A stretch of DNA of 64,000 bases from Trissonchulus latispiculum (lineage: Eukaryota; Nematoda; Enoplea; Enoplida; Ironidae): assembly GCA_030248195.1 (NCBI GenBank), contig JASAND010018167.1:62001-126000 (forward strand), written 5' to 3'. Under the pieces are notes generated by a model that was not told the DNA's origin, ran no database searches, and saw nothing but the letters and a program-made list of their open reading frames with translations. Every line of letters starts with the position of its first letter. Within the stretch, counting starts at the first letter, position 1. Of the stretch, positions 1 to 11,999 are shown in pieces. Made by a program: the position numbers and the translations under genes.

Positions 1-38
1 CAATATAGGTATAGGTAGCTAAGAAAGTTTCAATATTG

Positions 39-44
39 TTTATT
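39..44 (-). terminator. poly(A) signal of the SIX3/6 gene
   Basis: AATAAA on the minus strand (TTTATT on plus), 65 bases past the TGA stop of the homeobox gene. It is the only canonical hexamer between that stop and the window edge, so it is the likely cleavage signal; the 3' UTR would be very short. Confidence 0.5.
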
Positions 45-108
45 ACCAGCCGAGCCGTACGTAGTCCTATCTATCTGTCATAGTCAGTGAGTCACTGCAG
101 CCAGTGAG

Positions 109-781
109 TCAAGCTGAGTCACTGGCTGCGGATTCTTCTTCTATTTTAGGCTTTTTCATGCAGACCGGTTCCGCTCCGTCATCCGAAACGCCGCTCTCGT
201 CACCGCTATGGTTACTGGTGGTGGTGGTCCCTTCCAGGACTCTCTTCATGCTGAAGCTGTCGGAGCATTTCTGGACAGGCGGAGCGGGAACGAGCGGCGC
301 CTGCGGATGGAGGGAAGGCGGGAGACCGAGAAATCCGGGTGGCGGCTGACCCAGGAGACAGGGGTGTGGAAGCATGGCGGGGAAGAAGTGGGGCGGGACC
401 ATGGAAAGAGGGCCGGCGGCCACCACGGACCGCAGCAGCTGTTGCCGCATCTGCTCAGCTGCGGAGGCCACTGCAGCAGATGTGGCACAGGTGGCACCGC
501 TCCCCGGATAAGGCGGTGAGGCTTTGAGACTAAGATTTTGGGGATGGCTGTTGCTGCCAGCGGTGCTGTTGTTGTTGCCGTTGCTGTTGTTGCTGTTGTT
601 GTTGCTGGTCGGGTTCCAGTCTTCGCTGCCGCTGGGTGACTCTGGTTCACTGTCGTCCTTGTCCGGGGTTTCGAAAAATTTATCATCATCGTCCTCGGAT
701 TCGTTTCCGTTACTCAATCTATCTCCATCCGAATCCCCGTCCTCTCCGTCCCCAGACTGACCCTGGCGGAGCATCTGTAGC
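109..781 (-). CDS. SIX3/6 homeobox transcription factor, exon 2 (C-terminal half)
   Basis: Last coding exon of the SIX3/6 gene. On the minus strand an acceptor (cttgttttag) precedes it; its first base completes the arginine codon left open by exon 1 (CG|G), and the protein continues R-L-Q-M-L-R. The exon adds about 223 residues: an acidic stretch containing EDDDDK, a Ser/Asn-rich run, a Pro/Leu-rich block with PPPGFLGLPPS, and a charged tail ending in EEESAASDSA before TGA at 109..111. Vertebrate SIX3/SIX6 genes have an intron at this same point, just after the homeodomain. The C-terminal region has no catalytic role; in this family it is the variable part that recruits co-factors. Exons 1 and 2 together give 1,386 nt, an intact 461-aa frame. 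What is inferred rather than seen is the exact splice, though both sites fit the consensus and the phases match. Confidence 0.9.
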
Positions 782-2529
782 CTAAAACAAGAAACATAAA
801 ATGGAAATATGAAAAACTTAAAAACAATAAATAGAAACCATCAAATAAAACTCTCCCAGGCTGCTTCGGAAATAATTTTCCCTAAAACAATAAGAATATA
901 CAATACCAAGCTAAAACATTAAAATAAAACTGATCCAGGTTGTTCCTGAAAAGCCATGAAACACTTTGAGTACTCAATAAACCTAAAGCTAGCTCGATAT
1001 CTTGATATCTTGATTTATTTGCAATCATAGCAAGGTAGCGAACAATGTACTGAAAGCTAAAATTAGTGTCGGGTTTGAAACCCTTGTGCTAGGCTCACGA
1101 TGACCGTCTATTTGCAGGTTGTTGTCAAAGGTGTGTGATGTCCAGACCTCAATAAAATGGATTTGTGATTATTTGATTATTAGAACTGAATTGGCTCGCT
1201 CAGAAACATAAGAAAAATCCCTATGCTAGCTAACTTAGGCTTAGCTCACGTATTCTACATTAGGTAAAAATTAAATAATTAGGTAAAAGTTAAGCTCTAT
1301 TTCTTTCTGCCTTTTCGTATTCAGTTGCCAACATGGTGCGTTTCTGAAAAGTGTTGTTCTTCCCAGAGAGTGATGGGCGATATGGTATTAGAAGAGAAGA
1401 ATAAGAGGGGATGTCTAGGAAAGGGTTAAGGCTAAAAAGGAAGAGAGATTTTAGGGAGTATATCAATTTAGCGTCTTTCATCATAAATAGGCCATTGAGC
1501 GCTTCTGTGTCAAATCCTTTAGAAAATGAATAACTACAACAAGCCCACCAGGCTATTATTAATTCCTCTGTTAAACATAATTGGATTTATCACAATGCCT
1601 TAATCACTGACAACTCTTCCTTTCATGCTCCCCCAGAATTCCAGGAGGACTTAAACATATACTCAGGGACAGTCATCTATATTATACTATATAACACTAC
1701 ATATTCTTTAGATATATATCCACAAAACCCATAATGTGAATTTCTACAAATTTACAAAATTTATGGAGTCCTTTTAGAAGTAGAAGGTGTCTTAGATTTC
1801 CCTACAATACCCCCCTCTCAAGATCAAAATAAAATCTACATTTTGGAGAAACTGAGATTAGGCTTAGCCTCGGGGTCAAAATAGATATAAGTGGATTAAG
1901 CTGGGGAAGGGAACTTAAATCTTTATCAGCATATGGTGTTATCGTTTGAAGGGAGAATCTGCCGTAAGGCATATCCTTAAACTTGTTATTTAGAAGCCAC
2001 TTAGACGCAGACATTTAACCATTTATCTTCTGTTCACAGAAAAATCATTACGTAAGCTATGATGTGAATTGCAGTCTGCACTAAATTAGCAGGTCTTTCC
2101 CCCAATTCTGACACAACAGTTGCCCAACTTGTCTAATTCGCTAATGTTGAGGAGGTTTTACTTCCATCAAAGTCTAGTTCAAAATTCAAATAGTTTCGCG
2201 CACAATATTTACAATTAACTCAGGCAGAACCAAGATTTATTGGACTGCGGATTTGCTATAAACGTAGGTATTCCCTGGTTCGCGAATTTTCCTTTATTAA
2301 TAATATTCCTAAGAAGAATATTCCTTTATGCGAAATCAAAGTTTTCACCACTTTCTCCTCAAGAAACACTGAGGACAAAACTCAGAGGCCAGGTGTCATT
2401 TGAATCACTGTGCAATTTTGATGTAAACTCAATTATGCATCTTACGCATAACCAATCTCGTGTTTGTAAAAAATTTGCAGTACGTAATACGTTAATACTT
2501 CTTTCTTTCTTTACTTTCATTGCGTAGAT

Positions 2530-3560
2530 TTATGGTTGATCTGTGGTGAGCATAGGAGCTCCGATTTGGTAGAATGATACTGAAAATGCTTTCTTCCTAC
2601 TTCTTTGACTGGAGCAGGCCAGAGCCCGAGCTACTCTGATGTGAAGCGAAGTCAACAAAGAAGGGGAAAGGATTCCATCAACCCCTATAAGATTCCTATT
2701 CCAGCAAAGGGGGTTCAAATAGCATTCCTATTCTCAGAGACCAAGAGTCTAATCAGTTAAGAGGAGGGAAAGAGATAGAGAAGCGAGGCGGATTACGGTA
2801 GACACATCCCCCTATCAGCTAACCAAAGATCAATACCCCTCTTTTCACTTCACTCACTTTTAGCCCAAACCAAAGGGGGGGGGGGGTGCGGATGGCAAAG
2901 GATATAGATTCATCACAAAACAGATATACAGAGGGACTGGGATAACATAGTTCCTTTCATGAAATGAAATTCATAAGCTACAAATCTGTCAGAGTGAAGC
3001 GCGTCTCTCTCTACCTCTGCATTGGAATGGAAGTTAAGGCTATGTGGGGAAACATTGGTCCTCAAAAATCACCCCCAAAGACCCTGGTATAGCATAGGTA
3101 CGTAGGTGATCTTCATGTTAGGTATATTCATTTAATTTGTGACTGTCCCCCTGTAGGAGTGTGCTAATTGGAGCGAGTAGGAAGACCTTGTTTCGAATTC
3201 ATACCCCCTCTCTCTCACCTCCTATTTGAGGACGATTCTCTCCCAGAGGAAAGGGTTTCTGGATATGACCTGGTTCAGTTCTAATCCCTATGTTTACCCA
3301 AAGAAACCAGAGAAAAGACTAGGCTGGAAAGTTGATCTCTGGCTCTCATGGAAGTTCCTACGGTACAGGCGGCGGAAATGAAAGATATGCCGGAGGGGAA
3401 GGACTGGCCTGGTCATTATTTCCCGAACATGAAAAGGATTATCTTGGTCTTCTCCTTGTCTCCAAGGTTAGGGGCCACGGATTCCAGAGAGGAAAGAAGT
3501 ATACCATATTAACTATGCAAAGGCTCTGTGACTTTCCAGATACAAAGTGAAGGAAGGGTT
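2530..3560. other. GC-richer intronic block, possible regulatory DNA
   Basis: This kilobase is visibly less AT-rich than the rest of the intron, with purine-rich tracts (gagaggaaagaag type), a G9 run near 2877 and GGATTACGGTAG at about 2792. The same 12-mer recurs in the gene's upstream region at 12961..12972. GGATTA is the core bound by OTX/bicoid-type homeodomains, so a cis-regulatory role is possible but is inference. A 72-codon open frame (3332..3550, plus) has no recognisable domain and I do not call it a gene. Confidence 0.3.
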
Positions 3561-6479
3561 CGCTAATTATACAAAAGGATTACCTCTAGCTTCTGTCAGA
3601 ACATGAGAATGAAAACATGTAAGGTTATGTTTGGCGCAGTTTCGTTAGGTAAGATAGTTGAATTCGATTCGCACGTAAGGTCAAAAGTAAGGTTTACAGT
3701 GTATTCAGGTTTAACATCAACAGTAAAGGAGAACTACGAGCTGGAAGGATGACGACAGGTTGGGTACAAGTAAATATTAATTATTATAAATTGTTATACA
3801 ACTTTCAAGCAACAAAGTATATGTTCGTTCAGTACAAATACAGGATAAGCGGCTGCCTACTGAATACCTTAGTTCGTTATGTCAAAATGTGAGGCTTCTT
3901 AAACATTACTAAAAATATGTGTTAATCAGTCACAGGCTGTTCACAATCACAAGTTTCATACGTACGTAATGAGTTATAACTATTTATATTACCATGTATT
4001 TATCAAGAGAATATAATAAAAATAAGAGTGACACTCCGTATAGCATCCACATGTCTTACTGTATTATCTGGTCTTTAGCTAAAACATAGACTTAATATGA
4101 TAGCTACACTTGAGTCAATGTTATCCCTTCTAGTCAGTTTGTAGACATATTTGTAACTGGAGTCACACACAAGGAGTCCTCCCACTTGACATATTACAAA
4201 GATAGTAACAAGAGTGTAACCCGATCACCCATGTTCCCAGCAATCCTTGATTAGTTGTAGTCACACTTTGTAACCTGACACTCCGCACTAATTTTAATAG
4301 ACAATTTCCAGCCATCTTAACAAAATACAAACTCTTCATCTAGTGTGACAGTGTTTGGTTGATCGTCGTCTAACTTGACATCTACACCAACTCAAATACA
4401 GACTGTTACAGAATTTTCAAGGGGGGCCTGGGACAGGAATTAAGCCTAACTTTTAGCTGAAGCTTAAATCATGCCAACAGCTCAAAGCTCTTGCATTAGA
4501 ACAAGGATTTTGGAAGGTTTCAAATTTAAGTCTTAAACTTTTACATTTACTTTCCATCACGTAGGTGCCCCTACAATTAGGGTTTTGTAACTGATTTAGA
4601 GTAACGTGAGAACATAGTTGAGAGTTGTCAAGTTGAATTAAGTTTGAGTCAGGAATCGCAAATTAAGACAAATTTAAGCAGTTCTACTCAAGCATACTGT
4701 AAACGTTTTTCAGACAGTATATTGTTGACGGTTAATGGCTGTGTTGTAAAACTTGCAAAACAATGACGCGTTCACAAAGACTAAGCAAGAGAGTATCAAA
4801 AACAACCGACCATGACACTTGAGAAATAGTACAAAGCATTAAGCACATGACTAATGATTGTACAATGTTGCAGAATGAAAAAATAAATATTACAGGTTGC
4901 AAAGTATCTAAGAATAACTATCCTGGGATTGCATTATGAAGCATCCTATATCAAAGCACCATTATCAAAATTTATAAAATTTTACAATTCGATCCTTTTT
5001 GTTTGTTGAGAAAATGCAATTTCGGGAGTTAATGCTGCAGATTTACACAGTGGTAGGCTACCAAAAACTGAGGCTTTTGGCAGAAGAAGATTTGCTAAAG
5101 CTAATGTGCTATATTTTAACAACTGCAAAAACTGTATCTTACTTGCCACTGTCCCGCGTTAAATACGGATCGTGCTGGCAATTGGGGCGGGTTAGCGAAA
5201 GTTCAGATGTTGAAAGCGGAACAACTGGCTGGCAGGTAGGTCTTGCAAAGTTTCGGGTTAAAAATAGAAAATCGAAAGACAAAGAAGATTATCAAGTTGT
5301 GAAGTTAATGAATGATCAAAATTTTATTCAATTCTTTGTCTAATTTACAGTTGAAATTTACAGTTTACAATAACACCCACTTACTGAATTTTTGGGGACA
5401 CTAAGCAGACACTAGATGCATACCTTTAGGCAGACTTTAAAGCGACTATGCAGTTCAAATTTTGTATGGAATGGAGGCTTTCGAGAATTTCTGATCGATC
5501 CCTACACAAATCTTAAAATCTTCAAATTTGTACAGTATGGATTACAATTTTCATGAAAGAACTAAGATGAGCCAAAAATACCACCGATTCTGCTGAAAAT
5601 AGTACGTGCATACGCACACTTAGAACTGCATTGTGTTATTCTGTAGGTACGTTGTTTTGTTATTATATTATGTATTACATTACATTGTTTAAATGAGACA
5701 TGAACCTGAAGCTTAATTTTTAAGCTTACATGGGATACCAGGTTGCACTGTGTTAACAAAAACTGCTTTGGAAAATACTTTAGACGTGGTCATAGAAGCA
5801 AAATGAGTTTTTGTGTGTTTTTGTGTTTTTCTTCCCCCTGGTCACCCCCCCTGAAATTCTTAATTTTAAGAAAATTGAATGGCTTTGGTTGCCTTTACTA
5901 TCGCCTGTCAGTCAGCTAAGCGGTATCTTAAGCAGTGTAGATCAAATTTTGTTGAAACGTAAAGCAAGATTAATCTCTCGAAACCTAATTTACAACAGTG
6001 TTTTAAAATTAAATTTAAACCTGCGAAAATTAAAAATTTGGAAAACAGATGTTGCCGATGAGCACACAATCCCCTGAAAATACTTCCTAAACTTAACATT
6101 TGTCGGGCTGGTCACATCTGAAATTTAGCCTTTTCGACAAAATGATAATTTTTGTAGGATTTTAGGATTTTCTGGAAACCGGGTCATCGAGTCAAGTCCT
6201 TAATGGACCCAGTCCCATCACTGCTGCGTTGCTAAGAAAATTTTCACAGCAGCTGTCTAGAAAGCAAAGCTAAAGTTCGTTTTTGGAGTCAGCTTTTAAT
6301 AAGCCCAGCTTTGCATTTTGTACATTTACAAATTAAACTGAAAATGAAGTAATGAATTTTAAGAATTTACCCGAAGAAGGTCAATTCACTAAAATTTAAT
6401 AAAATCGACATTATTTTTCCAAAAAACGAATTTGTGATTCAGGTGAAGCTAGGTCGGTAGTGGATAGGGAACGAACCAA

Positions 6480-7065
6480 AAAAAGAAAAATCGATTTCAC
6501 AAAAATTTGGTATGGGTATGTTTTCTACCACAGTTTTGAGTTTAAATATTGCACAGTTTTGCGACTTCACCAAATTCGATGATTTTTCGATTTGCAAGGG
6601 GGGGGGCAAGTGGAACTTTTTGTTTTTGGAAAAAGTTTGTCTTCGATTTTGGTGAAAAGTTGTACTTTTTTGGCTGAAAAGTTTTCTGGACTGCAGAACA
6701 CGAATCTGTAGTTCGTTTTACGAGTCTCTTTTTGTTAGTTCGTTATAAGCTAAAGTTGTAAGCTAAAAATGTAAGCTTATGCTGAGCTAACGAAAAGCTT
6801 AATCGAAAACGGACTTCAAATTTGTGTTTTGTGGCACAGAAAACAACTGCAATAGATACAACTTTTCAGCAAAATCGAAGACACAAAATGTTTCGGTTCC
6901 ACTTGCGAATTGCGAATCAAAAAGTCAGATTACGCGAAATTGAAAAATATTGCAATATTAGAACTCACGTCGTTCGAAAACAAAACTATACCAAATTTTA
7001 GCTCATTGGGTCAAGTTTCAAGAGTTTTGAGTTGGTGGGGGTAATCGAGAAAACACCCTACTTTC
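6480..7065. repeat. foldback repeat, family A
   Basis: Imperfect long inverted repeat. The left arm runs from ttggtatgggtatgtttt through tcttcgattttggtgaaaa to agctaaagttgtaag; the right arm is the reverse complement, ending at taccaaattttagctcatt and a gggggtaatcgag tail. The hinge lies near 6745..6800 around gtaagctta. This family recurs throughout the first 23 kb. Confidence 0.75.
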
Positions 7066-7125
7066 AGTATTACGTAGCTATCACATAGCTTGTGATATAT
7101 ACTTAACATAACTCTTCTGTATCAA

Positions 7126-7660
7126 CAAGCTTTGGGTCTTATTTCGATTACCCCCCACCACTCAAAATCCTTAAAACTCGACCAAATGAGCTAAAATTTA
7201 CTATGGGTATGCTTTCGACTACGCTGAGTTCAAATATCGCAAAATTTTTCGATTTCGCAAATTTTGATTTTTTTTGATTTCTAGGGGGGACCAAGGACCA
7301 AGTATAAGCATAAGTATAAGTATAAGTATAAGTTACATCTTAAGCTTAAATCTAGCTTATACTGAGCTAACAAAAAGCTGAATCGAAAAACTAACTTCAG
7401 ATTCGTGTTCTACGACCCCAAAAACCTATATACATCTTTTCAGCAAAATCGAAGACAAAAAATTTTTCGATTTCCCTTGGTCCCCCCTTTGAAATCGAAA
7501 AAAAATCGAAATTCGCGAAATCAAAGAATTTTGCGATATGTGAACTCAGCGTAGTCGAAAACATACCCACAGCAAATTTTAGCTCATTTGGGCAAGTTTT
7601 AATGATTTTGAGTGGTGGGGGAGGGTAATCGAAATAAGACCCCAAGCCAAGCTTTTTTGT
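7126..7660. repeat. foldback repeat, family A
   Basis: Long inverted repeat bounded by aagctttgggtcttatttcg on the left and the matching gaaataagaccccaag on the right. The hinge contains a short (agtata)n expansion at about 7303..7332. Each arm carries the family core (cgattaccccccac, gacttc/gaagtc, gcttttcgttagctcagta). The arms could form a hairpin with stems of about 250 bp. Confidence 0.75.
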
Positions 7661-8421
7661 TTTTAACTTTAAAATTGTGATCTTTTCGGTAAGGGCAAAG
7701 ATCAATTGGTACTTTCACTTACAATTGTTTAAATGAACTTTTAGAAATGTAGTGTATTGTCAATTTCTATAATTTCTATAACTATTTAACTTTTCATAAA
7801 GTCCTCCTTCGCAACATCTACCGTACAGTTTGTCCAACATATCAATTTGTGACCCAACTTTCGAATTAATACTAGATTAACATTGACTACTTGAGAATGT
7901 AGTCACAGGGAAAAAGAGGGTACTCAAAAGTTAAGAGTGGATTTTCATGAAATCTCTTATTCATATGCAATTCTACAAGTTAGTCTCCAATTTTCCACTT
8001 AAAATCTTCCTAATCTAAGGCCTACATTGCAAATATTCAGACACGCTATTCTTCATAATTTCAGCTTTAGGATATGAATAAGCAAATAATATTTCCCTGT
8101 TTTTCCAGCGGTCAAGAAGAACCACTTATGATTGTTAACACTTCCTAAGCCACGGCCTTCAGCTCAGTTAAGTCTAAGGTAAATACAGTACAGGTAGCAC
8201 CTGTTACAACAACAGTACTGCTAGAAAGAATAAATAGAAAATGAGGGGAAAATAGACAAATGAAGAACATATATATTGGGATTTCTTTAACTAATTCCCT
8301 CACCCCCAATTGGAGGCTGTACATAATCTCGCCGTCACAGGCGCCAATGTTAGGAGAGATTTTAGGAGAGAAATTTAATTTTTCTGCAATTAAGTGGACT
8401 TTCTGACGCTACGAACAATGC

Positions 8422-8759
8422 TACATATATAAGAGGAAACAAATTACATCTAACCACAGTAGTAGCAACAGTTTGCAATGGATGCTTTTCGCGATCCCAC
8501 CTTGATAGAAATTACTACTATCTGTCAATTAGAAGGGACTGCTGTTGATTATTGTCGTGAGAATGGCATTTTGCCTAACTCAGACGCATTAAGCTTACTT
8601 CATGAAAACGATTGGACGGACGGATTGAAGCTACTTGTCCGCTTGGACGGTCACTTGCTGGCTGGACATTTGGCTGCTTACTCTTGGTTTGCTTGCCATA
8701 AAAAACCCCCTTTCAAGGACTTTATTTCGGAAGTACATCGCCAATTTCCTGTCGTGTGA
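8422..8759 (+). CDS. small intronic ORF of unknown function, 93 aa
   Basis: ATG at 8478, stop TGA at 8757..8759, antisense to SIX3/6 and inside its intron. A TATATAAGAG box lies at about 8427..8436, roughly 45 bases upstream, a normal spacing for a short leader. The predicted protein is acidic at the start (MDAFRDPTLIEITTICQ), with the segment VDYCRENGILPNSDAL followed by RLDGHLLAGHLAAYSWFACH. This has a faint resemblance to the N-terminal region of ISXO2/Merlin-type transposases, but the zinc-binding cysteines of those proteins are not visible, so I would not assign it. It could be an intronless host gene, a transposon fragment, or chance. Confidence 0.35.
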
Positions 8760-8965
8760 ACTGACTTTAGTTTACATTGCTTATTCATGTTTGTTAATAC
8801 ATGTTAAGGCATGTTATTGCATGTTACATATGTTTATGAATATGTTCAACTTGTAATTAAATAACAACTAATGACATTACTTCATATATTACTGTTTAAT
8901 GTATAAGTAAGTGTTTGCGCCAGCAGTTTAGTACATATTATCACTAGTACAAGAAATCACTATTT

Positions 8966-9143
8966 GTAAGGTGTGCGCCTCCCGGAGTAGAGCGTTTTGC
9001 TGTAAACCTCAGCTTAGTAAGGTGTGCGCCTACCGGAGTAGAGCGTTTTACAGTATGCCCTCAGTTTTGTAAGGTGTGCGCCTACCGGAGTAGAGCATTT
9101 CTCACAATTTCGAAAAATTGTAAGGTGTGTGCCTACCGGAGTA
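8966..9143 (+). repeat. four-copy tandem repeat with conserved 28-bp core
   Basis: Copies start at 8966, 9017, 9069 and 9120 (periods 51, 52, 51). The core begins GTAAGGTGTGCGCCTACCGG and continues AGTAGAGC; it is nearly invariant (one C/A, one C/T change, the last copy diverging after ggagta). The 23-24 bases between cores are divergent and more AT-rich. The cores are GC-rich in an AT-rich intron. Confidence 0.85.
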
Positions 9144-9689
9144 TCACCTTGAGTATTGTATGTGTGTATTAATATAAGCATATTACGCCTGTGTATTATA
9201 CAGAAATAGTACAGACCGGAACCGGAACTGTTTCAGTTCAGTTTCAGTGAAACATTGAACTTTGAACTTAACCAAAGAATTTTGAAATTTTTGATTTTTT
9301 TAAAAATATAGAATTTTAAAAGCATTTAAAGTTTAGCATTTTATAAAGTATGTAAGTTCATGCCTACAACATTCAAAATTAAAAATTAGTTCGAACCAAT
9401 AAAATTGATCCAAAATACATGTTTTTGATTTGAACACAAAAACTAGAAATACAGAGATGCAACAGAAATAGTAAACAGAAATTGTAAGGTTCATAATATA
9501 TTTAGATACTAAATTTTGCGTATATCGAGCAATTTATTAAACTTTAGAATTTCAATGACGCAGATAAAGTCAATAAAATATTGGCAAAAGTGCAACGGAA
9601 CAGTTTATAATTAATTGAAGTTTAATTTGAAGAAAATAATATAATTTAATAATAAGTACAAGATGGCACAATTCATCCATTCTTCAAAA

Positions 9690-10262
9690 AAAGGGTCTCT
9701 GGCGCTTTCCCCCCCAGCCATAACTTTTGATTTTTTTGACCAATAACTTTGAAATTTGGTCTGGGTGCATATGAGGCTTATGAAGTCAAAAATTCAAAAT
9801 TCTTAAAATTTTGAAAAAATTTAAATTTTCGTTTGGTGAGGGGGGACCAAGGGGAACCAAAAAATTTTTTGAACAAAGTTTTGGTGAAAACTTGCATAGG
9901 GGGTTTCCAGGGGCGCTGAGCACGAATCTGAAAACCGTTTTTCGATTCAGCTTTTCGTTAGCTCAGTATATGCTAAAGTTGTTGTAAGCTTAACATGTAA
10001 GCTTATACTGAGCTAAGGAAAAGCTGAATCGAAAAACAGATTTCAGATTCGTGCTCAGCGCCCCTGAAAACCACCGTATGCAACTTTTCAGCAAAATCGA
10101 AGACAAAAAATTTTTCGGTGCCCTTTACCAAACTAAAATTTAAAATTTTTTTTAATTTTTGAATTCATAAGCCTCCAGTGTGCACCCAGACCAAATTTCA
10201 AAGTTAATGGTCAAAAAATCAAAAGTTATGGCTGTGGGGGGAAAGCGCAAGAGACCCCAAAA
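9690..10262. repeat. foldback repeat, family A variant
   Basis: Ends are gggtctctggcgctttcccc and its reverse complement ggggaaagcgcaagagaccc. The arms include ccataacttttgattttttt and its partner. The hinge has gctcagtatatgctaaagtt then cttatactgagc. The outer arm sequence differs from copies at 7.1 and 18.9 kb, but the central 150 bp is the same family. Confidence 0.75.
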
Positions 10263-10567
10263 AATTTCCACAGCTCAGACAAGGCTAAATAATATTTAAT
10301 CTCTTTATATAAGCTTATCTTGAAAACCTAACAAATAGAATCAAAAATAGCGCAGATTCGTTTCAGCTACTCACAGTGAAACCATAGCAAAAACGGAGAG
10401 AAAATTGGCACTCTGGTTGATTGAAGTGACTTGAGCTAATCGATTGAAGGAAACCGAAACCAAACTCAAATCGAAAACGATTGCAAAGACCAAAGTTTCT
10501 GAACCGGCTGACGAAAGTGTAGTTGCTTTTACAACATAATTGTTTATGGAGCATGTTTTGTAATTTC

Positions 10568-10727
10568 AGTTGCGACCATACATGTGCTTGGGGAGGAGTT
10601 TTCACCCCCCCCCCAGGCCTGGAGCTCACCCCCCCAGAGGGATCCCTCACCCTCCCAAGAATCCGAAAAATCCGGTTTCACTCCCCCCCAGAGCTTCCCC
10701 TCCTGCACATGTCTGGTTGTGACTAAG
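10568..10727. repeat. short C-rich inverted-repeat element
   Basis: About 160 bp with imperfect terminal inverted repeats (gcgaccatacatgtgc on the left; gcacatgtctggttgtgac on the right) and a C-rich interior of several C7-C10 runs and ctcaccctccc. It looks like a small MITE; only one copy is seen in the window. Confidence 0.5.
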
Positions 10728-11999
10728 TGTCTTAATTTTCGACGAAACAATTTTGAGCGGATATAGCCACTTTCTCATGGTTCAACTCTACGATGGACAA
10801 ACTGACAGAAAACTGAAGAGTATACGGCCTGCGGTTGTAAACAGGTGCTACCTGCAATAATAAGCTCAATTATTATTGTACAAACTGTAAACTGATGGTA
10901 CCAAGCTCGCAGCTGTCTTTAGGAATCAAAATAATCAGATTACTCCGATTATAACTAATCCATCAAAGGATACATTAATCTGTAATTGTAAATGAACAAA
11001 ACGGATATATATTAAATTTCTGGCGTCATTACCCCTAACCAATTCTTCAGTAATACAGTGCTTTTGACAAAGGTATTAGCCGGTATTAAAATTTTATACG
11101 AACGTCACGTTTCAAGTTTTAAGTTCTTTTTAGTCAAAATTTTAATTGTTGCCATTCATTAATAACTGCTTATTATGATTTAAAGATATCTCATTTTCGA
11201 AATTCAGGTTCATTGTCATTCATTGTAAAGTAACTACCACTGCACTGGGTTGCTGTGGGAGGATACTCGTCCCAGTAAAATTTATGAAAATTTGCGACTA
11301 CGAAAAACTAAAAAGATTTGTAGCTGCCAGATTTCTGTTCATATTCTTTATGACAGTACCAATACCCTCTTATGTACCATTTTTCAGTTATTTTGCAACA
11401 ACATAAAATGGTAATCATGCAATGACTATTTTTAAAAGATTCCACGGAAAGTAAAAAGACAAAGAATACAAGAAAGTTTGTTAAAATTTGGTTTCAAATT
11501 TAATTTCTACTGTTTTATCCTTCCCCAATCCCCTGCATAACTTTTTCTTGAGAAGTAGCTCTAAGAATCATATATAGACAGTCAAACAATCGACAATGGA
11601 TAAAAAGGCCTTAGTCCCCACCCACAGTTCCTGGAGATAATGTGTCATATGAAATAGGAAAAACACAAAACTAAAATTAAATTAACTAAATCAAATTCAT
11701 TAAATTGACCTAACTTAATTAACGCTAAAACCAAGCAATATGTTTCTGACATGTATCAGGTTTTTAATAAATTTAAAAAGTTTAGTTTTTCGATAAAAGT
11801 TGATTAGAAATGTCTGCTACCTGTTCCATTTCTTTATATTGCACTTGCGGATACTTTAATGCGAGAATACGTACAATTTTCAATTTGGGGGGGACTGTTA
11901 TATTGGGTCTTTAGGGGGGATAATTAACGAGATCTCAAATAATTAATAATTATAAATGTTATAAAACTAACATTAATAAATTCCAATCAATTAATTTAC

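Larger units (their letters stand above)
782..11999 (-). other. intron of SIX3/6 (11.2 kb)
   Basis: Donor GTAAAT at 11999..11994 and acceptor TTTTAG at 787..782 on the minus strand. Apart from the repeats and the small ORF listed separately, the stretches 782-2530, 3560-6480, 7660-8420, 9150-9690 and 10730-11999 are AT-rich and show no coding potential or structure that I can support. On the minus strand 8351..8330 reads like an LTR end followed by a primer-binding site (TTGGCGCCTGTGACGG), possibly a solo LTR remnant. Confidence 0.85.

Noticed and set aside
4999..5343. 114-codon plus-strand ORF in the SIX3/6 intron
   Set aside because: No domain, promoter, splice context or composition change; compatible with chance.
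8966..9143. CRISPR array
   Set aside because: Repeat-spacer look, but the DNA is animal, only four units exist, spacers 1 and 2 are related to each other, and there are no cas genes.
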